Under the pieces are notes generated by a model. That model ran no database searches. It saw nothing but the letters and a program-made list of their open reading frames with translations, and had not been told where the DNA came from. A stretch of 64,000 nucleotides of DNA from NCBI GenBank assembly GCA_002914805.1, contig JXTB01000115.1:624563-688562 (forward strand), given 5' to 3'. The DNA comes from Parasponia andersonii. Lineage: Eukaryota; Streptophyta; Magnoliopsida; Rosales; Cannabaceae. Of the stretch, positions 1 to 12,384 are shown in pieces (within the stretch, counting starts at the first letter, position 1; each line of letters starts with the position of its first letter). Position numbers and translations under genes: made by a program.

Positions 1-422
1 GTGATCAAGAGGAGTAAGAGGTCATCCTGATTGCAGTTCGCCTCTTGGTAATGCTAGGAGTTTGTTGTCATAGTCTTTGGACTATTTAGATTTTTGTATT
101 AGCATTGGACCAAGATTACTGCTTTCTATTTTGTCTGCAAACTTATGCATGCCATTCTGGTATTGGACATCTGTGGTGAATGATGATGATGATGGGTTTG
201 GTTTCTTTTAATTAATTTCATGTTTTTAAGTAATTGTTCAATTTATGTTTGGTGGTGTATACGAACTGTGGGAGTGGTTCACGGGATGGAATTCCGAATA
301 TTTTATTTAAATGGACTGTTTTCATAAAAACTAGAACTTTTGACACTTTTCAAATAAATTAAGGAATTTCCCACCTTGTGAAATTCCCCTTCTGCCACTA
401 GCCCAGGTTTTGGGTCGTGACA
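1..422 (+). mobile_element. 3' end of a Tekay-type Ty3-gypsy LTR
   Basis: The segment ends with GGGTCGTGACA, the terminus shared with the solo LTR ending at 19452. It is preceded by the same pattern of a 'CTTGTGAAATTCCCCTTCT' block and a 'GCCC..GTTTTGGGTCGTGACA' ending. The start is outside the window, so I cannot say whether it is a solo LTR or part of a full element. Assignment to the Tekay chromovirus family is by similarity to the LTRs of the element at 20304-40546, which carries a chromodomain. Confidence 0.7.
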
Positions 423-1759
423 ATTATTATTCTCTATAATTTAGAAGATATTATTATCTTTTATTAGTTAAGATTATTCAAAAAATCAACCTAAGTTATT
501 AGTTTTTAGAAATTTTTTAATTTTAGGGTATAATTTTGCAGAATCTAATTTTTATGTTTTAAAGTGTAGAACATCTAAATTTTAGGGTATTTTTTTGTAG
601 TTTATCCTTCACTATATTTACATTGGTGTCTAATTTACAAAATATTATCGTAATTTAAATTTAAGATAATTACATTTTTTAGAAGAATTACACTTTTATA
701 CTTTACGTTTTACTGTTTATTTGTTTAAATATATTGGATTTTGGCTATTATTGATGTTTTCATTCAAATTTAGATTTTATGTTTTATTGGTTAGATACTA
801 CTTTATATTCATGAGTTTACCGAAATACTCTTTTAAAATAATGAACATATTTTAAAATAATTCAAATTTGAAGCTAAATTAAAATCAATACTAAATAAAG
901 AAATAAATAAATATTAAACAAATCTAAAGTTTGTTGTGTATATATTTTTTTTCTTAATTGAATCTTTTAGAAATTTCTTTAGCATTTGTTATTTTAGTTA
1001 TTAATTTTAATTAAACTTTTATAAATATATGTTTCATTTTTTAAAAGGTATTTGGTAATTTTCAGTGCGTGTGAACTTCATGAGTGTGTATTTTCATGTA
1101 TATATTGGTCAATGTGCCTACATTTTTTCATTTGCATTTTTCTCGTTTGATTTTGTAATTTCTATATTTAGTTTTGATGTTTTTATTTGAAACATGTGTA
1201 GGACGCAACAAGTCTATCGTGTTATATCATTTCTTTTTTTTCCAAATGCATGAATTCTTTATCACAATAAGTAATTTTCTATATTTAATTTTAAAGATAT
1301 TTTCCAACGAAAATTAGACTTTCAATTTATATAGCAATAAGAAAATCGAAAGAATATAACGGAATCAACTTATCTTATTGCAAATACGAGGCTAAAATGC
1401 CAATTTTAGTAATATAATATATTTTTCACATCAAATTCTAAGTGCTTTACAATTTAAATTCCCTTAAAGAAGTTTTATTTAAAGTATTTCAAAGTTTTTA
1501 TTTTCATTTATGCCCTAATTAAATTAAATTTCTCGTTCTATCCCTGGATACTTTCAAGTGTTTTATACTAGTAAGCACAACAACATTTCGACACAAGACA
1601 TTTTATATTTTTTTTAAAGATAATATAAAAAAAAAACCCCACTATATTTTGTCTTTTTGCAAAAAAATCCAGACATTTTCTTTAATATCAAATGAAACCT
1701 TTTATTTATATTGTTATATCAAACTTCACCGGATTTACGTATAAGTCAAAACTGATACC
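423..1759. other. AT-rich stretch without recognisable genes
   Basis: Very AT-rich sequence with many stops in all frames and short A or T runs. I see no convincing coding, RNA or terminal-repeat signal. It separates two LTR-derived fragments. Confidence 0.5.
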
Positions 1760-2353
1760 AGAAGAACCCAACAGCTAGGCTTAGGAGGTAGGAGATTCAG
1801 TTGTCTTGTTTTAAATTAATTTTGTTGAAAATTGAATATGTACTTGCAAAATTATGAAAAATTATGAATTTCAATTATTTTGATATTTGTGATGGATTTC
1901 GGACTATATCATATATATGTTACAATTGTATCGCTCTGGGATTTGCTGCATGCAAGTTAAATATTGGGTTTGGATAAATACAATCATTATTCTATCCAAT
2001 TTGTGTGTAAAACTTTTCAATGTATCTACAAACTTTGTACTGATAGTGAAGTTGTAGCCTCCCAACTAAAAAATTTCATACAGATTTATGGGCCTCGCTC
2101 TAACATCTCACACCACCAACTAAATGAATCGTGATGCTAAGATAGTACTAAAGTATTGTTCAATGACATGTGCAATATGAAATCGTTATAAAATGTCTAT
2201 GTAGAGTTTGTTTATACTTAAAAGTTGCTTTGGTTTTTTGTATACAACGATTTTGGGTTTTCTAGAAAACAACTATGTAGTAGTTGGGTTCAAAGTACTA
2301 GTTCACGTATAGTGAGGTTTTACTCTAGTTTATGAAAGGAGGATGAGAGCTTA
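1760..2353 (+). mobile_element. Tekay-type LTR fragment, left of the CACTA insertion
   Basis: The block beginning GGAGGTAGGAGATTCAGTTG near 1784, followed by TTGTTTTAAATTAATTTTGTTGAAAA, matches the middle of the solo LTR at about 18280-18330. The similarity seems to resume at 11088 after the CACTA element, for example in the TGATATGTTT and AACTATGCAAG blocks that match 18820-18960. This is inference from eye alignment; identity is moderate. Confidence 0.5.
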
Positions 2354-2379
2354 CACTGCAATAAAAAATACTTTTCAAG

Positions 2380-2572
2380 GTGCTTTATAAGTGTCTTGAA
2401 AGGCCTTTCACGGCACTTAAAAAAGCGCCTTGGTTACGAAGGCATTTATAAGGCGCCGTGGAAGGTCTATCAAGGTGCCTAATAGGCGCTGTGAAAGGTA
2501 TCTTCCACGGCGCTTATAAAGCGCCGTAGAAGATGTCTACTAATAGGTGCCTTGGTAGATAATTTTCAAGAG
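2380..2572. repeat. left subterminal palindromic repeat array of the CACTA element
   Basis: Several short inverted units of the form CACGGCGCTTATAAAGCGCCGT, mixed with diverged forms (GGCGCCGTGG, AAGGTGCC), follow each other. In characterised CACTA elements, subterminal repeats of this kind are binding sites for the TNPA-type protein; that role is inferred here. Confidence 0.8.
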
Positions 2573-2814
2573 GTATTTGTAACGTATTTGTCTATACTAT
2601 CCACTGGAATTCTATAAATGTAATCCAAATTCATTACATATACCAAATATTTGGAATAAAATGGAGTATAAATATATATTTACATAGTAATATTAAATTA
2701 ACATAATAATCCATATAGTCTATATATACATTAGTTTTCTAAGCCAAACTAACATGATCATCAAAGATTACATATAGTTTAAATAAACAAAGATTAAGAA
2801 CCTCAAATGAGAAA

Positions 2815-5800
2815 TTATATTAGTTCTTCAACCAACTCTTTAAGAAGTCTGTTGATATCATCCTTTGTATAGAAATTTTGTCCATTAAACTATAAATTCA
2901 AACACCTTATTTGTTAGAAAGTTATGAATCAAACTATAAATTAGAATAGAACTAATAAAATATATGGTTAGATACTATTATGGTAAATGGTTTAATATTA
3001 GCTTGTTCAATGACTTCTCTCATAAATTTATATATATAGAATCCGCACTCAATATTTGTCAGTTGTCTTGGGTACTATACATAAGCATAAAGTAAACATA
3101 AGTAATTTTAATTAATCTTCTACCCAACAAGTGTTATTAATTCAAATTTAGTACCTTTATTAACTTATAAATCGGACCATTTGATCTTCCTTTCTTCCAT
3201 TTTTTTACATTATATATCTTGAATGCACTTTGAATTGGAAATGCGCAAACACAATAATAAAAGGTTAGCAATAGCAACTATAAGTAAAAATACCATAAGA
3301 AACTAAACTATAACAAAATAACTATTAGAGAACTTACTCGATCATTGTTAAATAAATTTTCTCACGGAGAGCTAAGCCGAGAGGATCTAGAAACCATGTA
3401 TAATCTTTAAGAGGATAAATAATAAGCAACATCCAATGGTCCCTACTCATAAAATTGATGATAAAGATTATTAATATGCAACAATTAACTTCATATAGGA
3501 AGTAGTTGATCATATGACAATTTTTTAAGTTTAAAATCTTACCCATGATTCCAAGGTGTAATTAGAAATTAATGTCCATTCTCCATGAATAACATCTGGG
3601 TTGCTAAACTTATAGTACGATCCTCACTTAGACCACCTTCTGTAGCAACTGCACTAGGATCCATGAACATATACCTAGCTTGATAGCCATATTGGGTCAT
3701 TAAATAGTGTAAATGCCTACATGTACAAAATGCAATGTGAATTAAGTATTATATTATATAATTGCCAACTATAGATACATGTATATATGTGAAGTTCTAT
3801 ATATATTAAAAAAATAAACTTCTTACCTCATGTAAAATGTAATAGGCATGACCCCAATCTTTTGTAATGTACAAAACTCAATTATGTCTTCTTTGAATAT
3901 AGGCAAACAAAAAGCTTCTCCAAACACTTCTTCATCAAAGAAAACATTAATAACAACACCTTCATCTACTCCTTGAATGGTATTCAATAATAATTTTATA
4001 GAAGCTGGTGCACCATCAACAAATTTAAATTGTGTTTGTGTAACAGATTCCGCTTTATTTCTTTATGGATGTACTATTTTTTATGTTTGAGGTAGCTGTG
4101 GTTGTGAAGATTTATTCTTCCCCATTTGATATCTATTTATATCATTAGACTCCTAAAATCCAAATAAATGATGAAATGTTAACAAACAAGTTAATAATTC
4201 ATATTAGAATTCAATAAAGGATGAATTTATTTGGAAAATGGGTCTGCATACCAAATTATCTTCAAAGATGACAAGCATCTTAGGTTATGCAATCATCTGG
4301 ATTTGGAATAGGAATTAGGACTGTAGTATCAAGAACAACCTCTACTGATATACGAAAATTATTCTCCCCCAATTCTCTATCGTGAATAATAGTTAATGAG
4401 GTTGACTCATGTATATGTCCTAAAGCAACTATGTTATCACGAGACCCCACTGCAAGCTTGCATGGTCGGTTCTACAAAATAGAAAATCAAACACAATTTA
4501 TAAATACAAGTATTGAATCAATATGTTAAGAAAGAAACTCATATAAACATACTTTTTTGAGTCGTAAAGATGTTCCTACAGCCACAATTGGATTTACATG
4601 TATCTCTTGTGGTCACTTCTTCCCTTTGAACTTCTGGTCGTGAAGGAGTTGTATTAGAACTACCAACATTACTTTGTTGTCCTGCTTGAATCTTAGCAAT
4701 TTCTGCTTTGAACCGTTCTTCTTGTTCTTTAAGTATTTTTTGCATTTTGTGTGTTTGTTCATCTTGCCATTGTTTCAAATCAAATGATTGTTGCTTCTTT
4801 GTTAGAGCAGGTTGATGAAAATATTGTTTGTGACTAACATGAAATCCCATTCCCTGTACACGTCCAGAATATTCAGGAGTGCTTAAAGTCATTGTTAAGA
4901 TATCATTAGAACCATATATCTCAACATTTCTCTCTTGGAATTGTTGATTATAATCTTCCTACAAAACATGTACAGAATCGAACATTAGACTATGCTATAT
5001 TTTTAACAAAATTACAAATTAATAAAATCAATATGTTGTAACAAGCAACTTATAATTCTATCAACTACTACTTTGATTTCCTCAGTATGGCCTCTTTTTT
5101 TACAGACACGTCCTCTACTTCATTGCTCGAATCCATCAATACCACATCAGCCTTCGTCTTTTTCAATCTTGGCTTCTAATCCAGCATAACCCAAGCGAGA
5201 CATACGATGTGGATATTTATTTTGTGTTGCTCTTCCCTGTTGTACTTTCCTAGCTTCCTCTCATTCTGCACTTAGTCTTTTCTTAACAAACTCATTCCAA
5301 ACTTGAGGTTCAATCTATAGTGCATATGATGCTGGAGGGTGCTCTAATAACTCTGGACAAGTATGTCTATAGTCATAAATCAGTTCAGTTGTAATCCTAG
5401 ACTTAAAATCTCTCCACATTTTCTCACAACTTTTTAAAGTTTCTTTTTATGCTTTGTAGTCTAATACAAATGTTTCCCATAATGTAAAAGAAATAATATT
5501 AATACCAAATATATATTCTAATACATATGAAATAAAAATATTCATGTTCATACCAATATTATATGCCAGAGCTCATCTTTTAGGTCTGTTGGTACAAGCG
5601 TCCAGTTATCAATGTTTATTGGAATCTTGCGACGAACCATAAGGCCACAAAAGCTCGCCAAATGTTTACCTTCATCCCCAGTTGGTTGTCCCCATTCATT
5701 GTATGTGACAACTTCTTTTTTGTTATCACTTCTTTTTATAATCAACTCCTTCATTTGAGTTGTTCCTCTTGGTTGCTTTTTGTGTTTTCTTTCACCTTGA

Positions 5801-5853
5801 CTACTTTGTGATGGTATAAATTGATAAACATCATCTGCACCTTCATTTTCCAT
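2815..5853 (-). pseudogene. CACTA second gene: Transposase_24-type protein with Ulp1-like C48 protease domain
   Basis: It starts near 5853. The first segment (5853-5548) has the motif WGQPTGDEGKHLASFCGLMV and then ..DELW, typical of the Transposase_24/TNPA-like family. The frame continues in pieces at about 5480-5060, 4956-4539 (ILTMTLSTPEYSGRVQGMG) and 4480-4260. From about 4020 a cysteine protease domain of the Ulp1/SENP (C48) family follows: a candidate His in HWMLLIIY (about 3450), Asp in WFLDPLG (about 3400) and Cys in NIECGFYIYKFM (about 3030). The tail ends with a stop at 2815-2817. Several introns are likely, but in-frame stops (for example just before the HW segment and within the 5480-5060 part) suggest decay. 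Such protease fusions are known in plant transposons; here the protein would be nuclear and its target unknown. Confidence 0.75.
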
Positions 5854-6185
5854 ATCAATAATTACCTGTTAAATAATAAAACCACAAATGTAGATCAAAA
5901 ATTAAGATAGAAAATAATAAGCATGTAAACATAAGAGATAATATATTTAAAAAAATAAAACATCAATCCATAAAGATATAAAAATGAAACAAAAATATAT
6001 AACTTATTTGATTTGTACCTCATTGGTTTCTTTCTGTTGATTATCAATCCAAATACCTTCACCATTATCTCATAAACATGTAACATCACCTTCATTAACG
6101 TCTTCTATCAAAGCCTCCACCGAAACTCCTTTTGAGAATATTTCATAAGCAATAATATTTCGTTCTCATCTTCAACTCCTAAATT

Positions 6186-9100
6186 TTAATATTCTTTTAG
6201 TTTTCTTGCAAGAACAATCGACCATCGAGCATCAAGTGGATCATTGACGTAAAATACTTGTTTTACTTGTGTTGCCAATATAAATAGATCATTCTTGTGA
6301 CCTATCCGGTTTAGATCAACTAAACTGAAGCTTAACTCATCTTTTCTAACCCCATGGTTACTCTCCACCCATTGACACATAAATAGCGGGAACCAAAATA
6401 TGACAAAATCAAATTCCCAAATTTCCTCGATAATGCCATAGTATACCATATCACCCTCTATTGGGTTTTTATCCTTCGAACTTGAAAATTGTATGGTTTT
6501 TGCAACAATACTTACCCCATTATTTTGGGTTGTTCTTATATTATCGCAGTCTCTTGTGCAAAAATGAATACTGTTAACTTGATAAGCATTATACTTAATT
6601 AGATCCAATGATGGTCCACGTGATATCCATTTCAACGTATCAGATAGATTATGTATTGCCTTGTTCATTTCAACTACAATCTATTCAAAATGCAAAATTA
6701 ATAATTAGAAAACCCAACATATTAGTAATCATACTCTAAAATAGGGAAAAAATTAAATCAAACTATTAATTGTAACAACTAATTGGAATTACCCGTTCAT
6801 GAAACCAACTAATAAAAGTTCGATGATGTTCATCATGGATCCACTTCTCTCTTTTTGATTTCATTGAGAATTGTGTTTTGATCCAATTTATATGCTCCCT
6901 TTAACAAATCATCCCCAAAGTAAACCATTATTATTAAAGAATTCAACATTCAATCAATACAAATCTAATTCACAATAAAACTTACTCGATGAAAGGTTGG
7001 ACTTCAGCTATATTTTGTAACACAGTACGATATGCTTGGTCTAGTTGTTCTCGTTTAACTGTACACACGACACCACCACTTATGCTTTTATTAATATTTG
7101 AAGATGCGGGTACTCCGATAGCCTCTACATTTGCCAAATACTCAAAAAAAAACTCAACAACTTCTTCTGCGATATAACACTCTACAATGCATCCTTTTGG
7201 CCGGCTTCGATTTCTAGCATATCCTTTTAGAATTTTCATGTATCTCTTAAATGGATACATCGATCTCAAATAAACAGGACCACATAACTTCACTTCTCTA
7301 ACCAAATGTACAGTAAGATGTATCATTATATCAAAAAATCTAGGAGGAAAAAACTGCTCCAACATGTACAATGTTACAACAAGTTCACGTTGTAGTTCGT
7401 CTAATTTGGATACGTCGACCACCGTAGAACAAATTCCATTAAAAAATAAGCATAATCTGGTGATTGCATATTGAACATTTGTAGGTAATACGGACCTGAT
7501 CGCTATAGGTAGCATATGTTGCATTAGTATATGACAATCATGAGATTTAAGTCCAACTAGTTTCAAATTGTTCATATCCACTAATGTTCTAATATTAGAA
7601 GAATAGCCTTCAGGAACCTTCACATTAAATAAAGATTGACATAATTGATATTTTTCTTCATTTTTCAATGTGAAGTAAGTAGGGGTTAAATATGTTCGCT
7701 TCCCCCCCCCCCCACTTTTAGAGCTAACTCTTTTCGAATACCTATATCAACAAGATCTATGCTGGCACCAATACTATCCTTATTCTTCCCTGGAATATTT
7801 AATAAAATTCCAAATATACTATCACATATGTTCTTCTCAATATGCATGATATCTAAGTTACGTCTCAGAAGTAAATGTTGTCAATACTCTAACTCAAAGA
7901 ATATAGATTTCTTCTTTCAACAACTCTTTGGGGTTTTTACAACCTTCACATTACTGCGTCTTTTTTTTTTCTTACTGATATCACTTATTTTAACCTTTCC
8001 AAGCCTAAATTCGAGCTTAGAGACTATTTCTAGTATCTCTATCCCAGTTAAAAGTTATGGTGCTAATTTAAATTCTTGAGAACCATTAAATGCTTTTTTC
8101 TAATTTCTGTATACATGTTTGTGAGGTGAAAATCTTCTTTGCAAGGTGAAAATCTTCTATGGCCCATATAACTCAATTTTCTAGCATGTTTTAAGAATTG
8201 ACAACTTGTTTTCTCATCACAAATAGGACATACTTTATATCCTTTAGTGGAAAATCCAGACAAATTTCCATATGCAGGGAAGTCATTGATTGTCCATAGT
8301 AACACAGCCTTAAGAGTAAAATCTTCATCCTTATATGCATCATAGGCTTTCACACCATCATTCTACAAACTGTTCAATTCATCAATCAACGGGGCTAAAT
8401 ATACATCAATTTCATTACCAGGTTGTCTAGGTCTGATATTAACATTGTAAGAAGTGTAAACTTTCTTTTCATATACAACCATGGAGGAAGATTATAGATT
8501 ACAAGCATTACAGGCCAACAATTTTATTTGCTACTTAGAGTTGTATGAGGATTAATACCATCTGCAGATAGACCAAGACGAAGATTCCTTGGATCTCTTC
8601 CAAAAGAAGGCCATTTGTAATTTATTGTTTTCCAAGCTATTGAATTGGCTAGATCTCTAAGTTTACCATCTTCTATCCTCTCATTCGCATGCCATAGTAG
8701 ATCTTTAGCATGCTCATGATTTCAGAATAGACGGGTAAAATGAGGAATTGGAGGAATATACCAGAAAACCTTAGCAGGGGTTCCAACTTTTACTTCTTTA
8801 GAATTCTTATTTTGTTGCCACCTAGGCTCATCATATACTGGACAACAAATTGTATCTTTAAATTTCTTTCGATATAAAATACAATCATTTGGGCAAGCGT
8901 GAATTTTCTCATATTGCATACCCAATGAGCATAAAGTCTTTTTAGCCTCATAAAAGGAAGGTGCCATCTCATTATCATTTGGCAATATCTCTCGTAGTAA
9001 AGCTAACAAATCTAAAAAACTCTTATCACTCCATCTATGTCTTATTTTCAAATTATACAATTTTAATAATACAGACAATTTTGTAAATTTCGTACAACTT

Positions 9101-9501
9101 GGATAGATCGGTTTCTCAGCATCATTAAGCAATGATTGAAACTTAATAGGATCTACATCTGTTTTATATTGTGCATCATCAATCATTTTAAAAAGATCAT
9201 CGTTTAAATCTAACTCATAATCATCTCTTATACTCTTCTTTGACGAAAATTCGATAATTGGAACCTTTTCACCATGCCAAATCTATTGTTTATAACTTTG
9301 ATCTATTCCATTGAAATATAAGTGTTCTTTTATCTTTTTAACACCTATTTTTTGCAAATTTTCACATTTAATACACGGACATAGAATTAAATTGGAATCT
9401 TTGACATTTTCAATAGCAAACTCCAAAAAGCTATCAACTCCCTTTCTATATTCAGTCGATAGTCTATCTCCTAATATCCATTCCTTATCTATTCTAAGCA
9501 C
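6186..9501 (-). pseudogene. CACTA transposase, TNP2 type, partly degraded
   Basis: Domain order is that of plant CACTA transposases. A transposase-associated N-terminal domain (9501-9190) carries LCPCIKCEN and, after an in-frame stop at about 9284, IWHGE. The TNP2 core (9186-7690) contains YEKIHACPNDCILYRKKF, RNLRLGLSADGINP, DFPAYGNLSGFSTKGYKVCP and MHIEKNICDSIFG. DUF4218 (7668-6982, 228 residues open) includes FFPPRFFDIMIHLTVHLV. DUF4216 (6668-6186) is open over 160 residues. The enzyme would cut and join the element ends in the nucleus. In-frame stops near 8720 and 8518 interrupt the core, and a run of 12 C at 7702-7713 is a likely slippage site. Long open stretches imply fairly recent decay, or an active relative elsewhere. 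Confidence 0.85.
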
Positions 9502-10800
9502 AATTGAAAAAAAAAATAAAAAATAAACAACTGATATAAAAAACTAACTAAATTGAGTACCATAAAAAATTGTACATAATCTCCCTTATTTCTAGCATTA
9601 ACCAATTGAGTAACTAAACTACCAATTATAAATTAGTACTCATTTCAAATTATTCTTATATTTCTAAGTACTACCAAATTCAGAACTTAATTTATTCTTA
9701 AATAGTCTCATTTGTTACAAACAATTTGTCAATCAACCAAATATAACATATGAAAAAATAATATCAACACAAATAATAAACTCAACTAATCCCACACAAT
9801 TATAACATCATCATATCACTACAACATACAATTTTCTATATGATATCATATCTCATCTAGTTTAAATTTTCCAAAATAATAAGATAAAACTAATGTGAAA
9901 GTGACATGTATAAGTCAATAAAAGAAAAAAATTTGAGAAAACATACCTCAGTTTGCTCAATTTGCTAATTCACAAGTAATCTCAGTACTCTAACTTTTAC
10001 TAAAACCTATATGCAAATTAAAATGATAAATAAAATTAAACATCTATAATCTATAATACTTTAAATTAAACATTGAATATGTAAATTTCTAAAAAACTAC
10101 ACAATATTCAATTAAAATTGCATAAATTTGGTTTAATTGACACTAAGGATGAAAATTAAAAAGCATAACCTAATATGAATTGGACGGTTTGAACTGAATT
10201 AGATGATTTTCACGATTTGGTGGTTTTTTGAACACTCCTACTTAAAAAGGGCTTCCCAACATGTCAAACAATCATACTTTCAGGAAGAAAGAGGAAAAAA
10301 AAAAATCAAAAACATCATATTTGGAGACTTGGAGTAGCCAGAAATGTCTACATTTTGTATCAAACTATAATCCCTAAAATGCAATACATGTAAAGTCTCT
10401 TTCACAATGCCTCAACACTCAGCAGTTATATTCAAATGATGCCATCAAATAAAGTCATCTTTAGTTAAAAGTATGTTAATTTCATTAGCAAAAAATAATT
10501 TCTCTAGCTCCGGAACACATAATTGAAAGGCGGAGACCAGATATTCGTTAAGCATAAACAAATATAAACTCTTTCAAATATAACCTAAAACAAGAAATTT
10601 CGACAAAATAATTGGTCAAAATCATGGTTAAGACAATGGGTAATCTAATTTTAGTGACAAAAACGAGTTAAAAAACTTAAACACACCTTGTTTACCAGAA
10701 TAAATAGTGAAAATGGTGGAAGAGAGAGACTGGCCGCGGCTAGAAATGAAGAGGGAAAATGGTGAGAAAAGTAAGGGGAAGTGACATGGCTTCGTTTTGG
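9502..10800 (-). other. 5' leader and intron region of the CACTA transposase gene
   Basis: No domain is recognisable. The stretch lies between the first transposase domain and the candidate promoter near the right end. A pyrimidine-rich tract on the minus strand near 10690-10780 fits a transcribed leader. This is inference from position only. Confidence 0.4.
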
Positions 10801-10802
10801 GT

Positions 10803-10814
10803 CCTTTATATAGG
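10803..10814 (-). promoter_or_regulatory. candidate TATA box for the CACTA transposase transcript
   Basis: The minus strand reads CCTATATAAAGG inside a short inverted repeat (GGGTCC..GGACCC). It sits just inside the right subterminal repeats, where En/Spm-type elements keep their promoter, and points at the minus-strand genes. Confidence 0.4.
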
Positions 10815-10844
10815 ACCCCTACCTCGACACCATATGGGCACCGA

Positions 10845-11070
10845 GAAAAGTATATCACAGCGCCTAATGGGCACTGTGAAAGTTAAATACTACGGCACTT
10901 TTTAGGCACCGTGAAAGTTATATTCAACGGCGCCGATTAGGCGCCGTTAAAGATTCTATACCACGGCGCTTTTTAGGTGCCGTGGTATTTCTCTATTTAT
11001 CACGGCGCTTATTAAGCGCCGTGATAGTTAATCAATTTTCACGGCATTTCCGTACACGCACCGTGATAGT
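10845..11070. repeat. right subterminal palindromic repeat array of the CACTA element
   Basis: At least five inverted units occur in about 220 bp, for example CACGGCGCTTATTAAGCGCC followed by GTG, and AACGGCGCCGATTAGGCGCC followed by GTT. They match the left-end array in motif, so both ends carry the same probable TNPA binding sites. Confidence 0.85.
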
Positions 11071-11087
11071 ACACATTTTTAGTAGTG

Positions 11088-11760
11088 TTATATGATCTGG
11101 TGATATGTTTCACCTATTATGTGATTTTTGATACATGAATTCTTAATTATGTTTTCATATATATATATATGATTACCATTTTTGAAATGAATAATTATTA
11201 TGTTTTCTTTTTGGAATGAATATAGATTATGTTTTGTGGTGTTATGTTTCATGTATTATGTGATTTTTTATACATGAATTCTTAATTATGCTTTCATATA
11301 TATATATATATGATGATTACCATTTTTGTATATGATGATTACCATTTTTGAAATGAATAATTATTATGTGTTCTTTTTGGAATGAATATAGATTATGTTT
11401 TGTAGTATGGTTTATGACATATGATAGTTTTCATATCTTATTTTTGTGTGTATCGACAGATACCAGTTTTTGGATTTGTACGTATGGTTTTAAGAAAAGT
11501 TTTTGGAACACCTAACTATGCAAGTGTTTTCCAAACTTAAAAGATCTCTGAAAAGGAAATTGAGTTTCCTATAAAGCTTTCAAGCTCAACCCCCTCTACT
11601 CTTCCCTTTCAAGTATTAGTGTACTCGGATTAAAGAGTCTTGCCAATTAAACAAGTTGCACGGATTACTCTTGTTGTTTCGTTCATCCTTTATGATTGGT
11701 GCCTATTCTTTTTTTCTTTCAAACCCTCATAATTAATTATTTAACCAGTTTTAGTATTAT
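11088..11760 (+). mobile_element. Tekay-type LTR fragment, right of the CACTA insertion
   Basis: Continuation of the LTR interrupted at 2353. A 'CACCTAACTATGCAAGTGTTTTCCAAACTTAAA' region near 11508 corresponds to the 'AACTAACTATGCAAAG' region of the solo LTR near 18938. No LTR terminus is visible, so the right edge is approximate. Confidence 0.45.
11101..11406. repeat. tandem duplication, unit about 140-165 bp, two copies
   Basis: The first copy runs from about 11101 to 11240 and the second from 11241 to 11406. Both contain TACATGAATTCTTAATTATG, a short (AT)n run, GATTACCATTTTTGAAATG and GAATGAATATAGATTATG. The second copy has an additional internal duplication of TGATGATTACCATTTTTG. Confidence 0.85.
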
Positions 11761-12384
11761 TATTAAGTAGATGTATGAGGGTGATATATTATGATTAATT
11801 AGTGTATAACATTTTGAATTTTTCAAGATTTGGTTTTCAATTCTTATAATTCGTTGGATTATAAGTTAGTTTTTAGTATACTTTCCATGGATATTGAAGT
11901 ATCATGTTTCGGAAATTAATTAATAGATTTTTTAAAATCTCAGTTGGATATGTTTTATAATAAATAAGTCAAGGAAAATGGTTTCTTTAGTATGAAGTTT
12001 GTAAAGGTTTGTTGATCGAGATTATTAAATCCAAATATGAGGATTTTTGAATTTTACAAAACAACTTCTTTGGTTATATTTCATGTAAAATTACTAAAAA
12101 TCGCGATTTTAAATTTTAAATCATGACAAATTATAATAATCATATTTTTTTTTCGCTCTAATTCATTCCACTTTTCTTCTATAGAAGTCTTTTTGTTCGT
12201 CTTGTCTTCTCTCAAACGAACTGAAAAGGAAAAGATGTAGCAGATGAGTTAACTCTCATTTATATATTTAAAATAGTGGCTCAATTGACTATTTAATCTT
12301 TTTTTTTCTCCCTTTATTTTGCTAAATGGAAAGCAAGTATGGTAAACTCTAATCTTTTTTGCTTAATGACATAAACTAAGAGTG
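11761..12384. other. AT-rich stretch, nothing recognised
   Basis: No long frame, RNA gene or repeat terminus is visible. Confidence 0.4.

Larger units (their letters stand above)
2354..11087 (-). mobile_element. CACTA (En/Spm) DNA transposon, complete ends
   Basis: The element begins CACTGCAATAAAAAATA at 2354 and ends ATTTTTAGTAGTG at 11087, so the ends are imperfect terminal inverted repeats of the CACTA class (CACTG.. against CACTACTAAAAATG..). A 3-bp duplication TTA lies immediately outside (2351-2353 and 11088-11090), the length expected for this superfamily. Palindromic GCGCC-rich repeats fill both subterminal zones. Two genes lie on the minus strand: a TNP2-type transposase (9501 to 6186) and a TNPA-position gene with an Ulp1-like domain (5853 to 2815). 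Both have in-frame stops, so this copy is probably not autonomous now. Length is 8734 bp, usual for plant CACTA elements. Confidence 0.93.

Noticed and set aside
6989-7177. 62-codon plus-strand frame
   Set aside because: Antisense shadow of the DUF4218 part of the transposase.
10845-11070. CRISPR-like array of short palindromes
   Set aside because: The units are unequally spaced, mirrored at the other element end and lie at CACTA termini in a plant genome; they are subterminal repeats.
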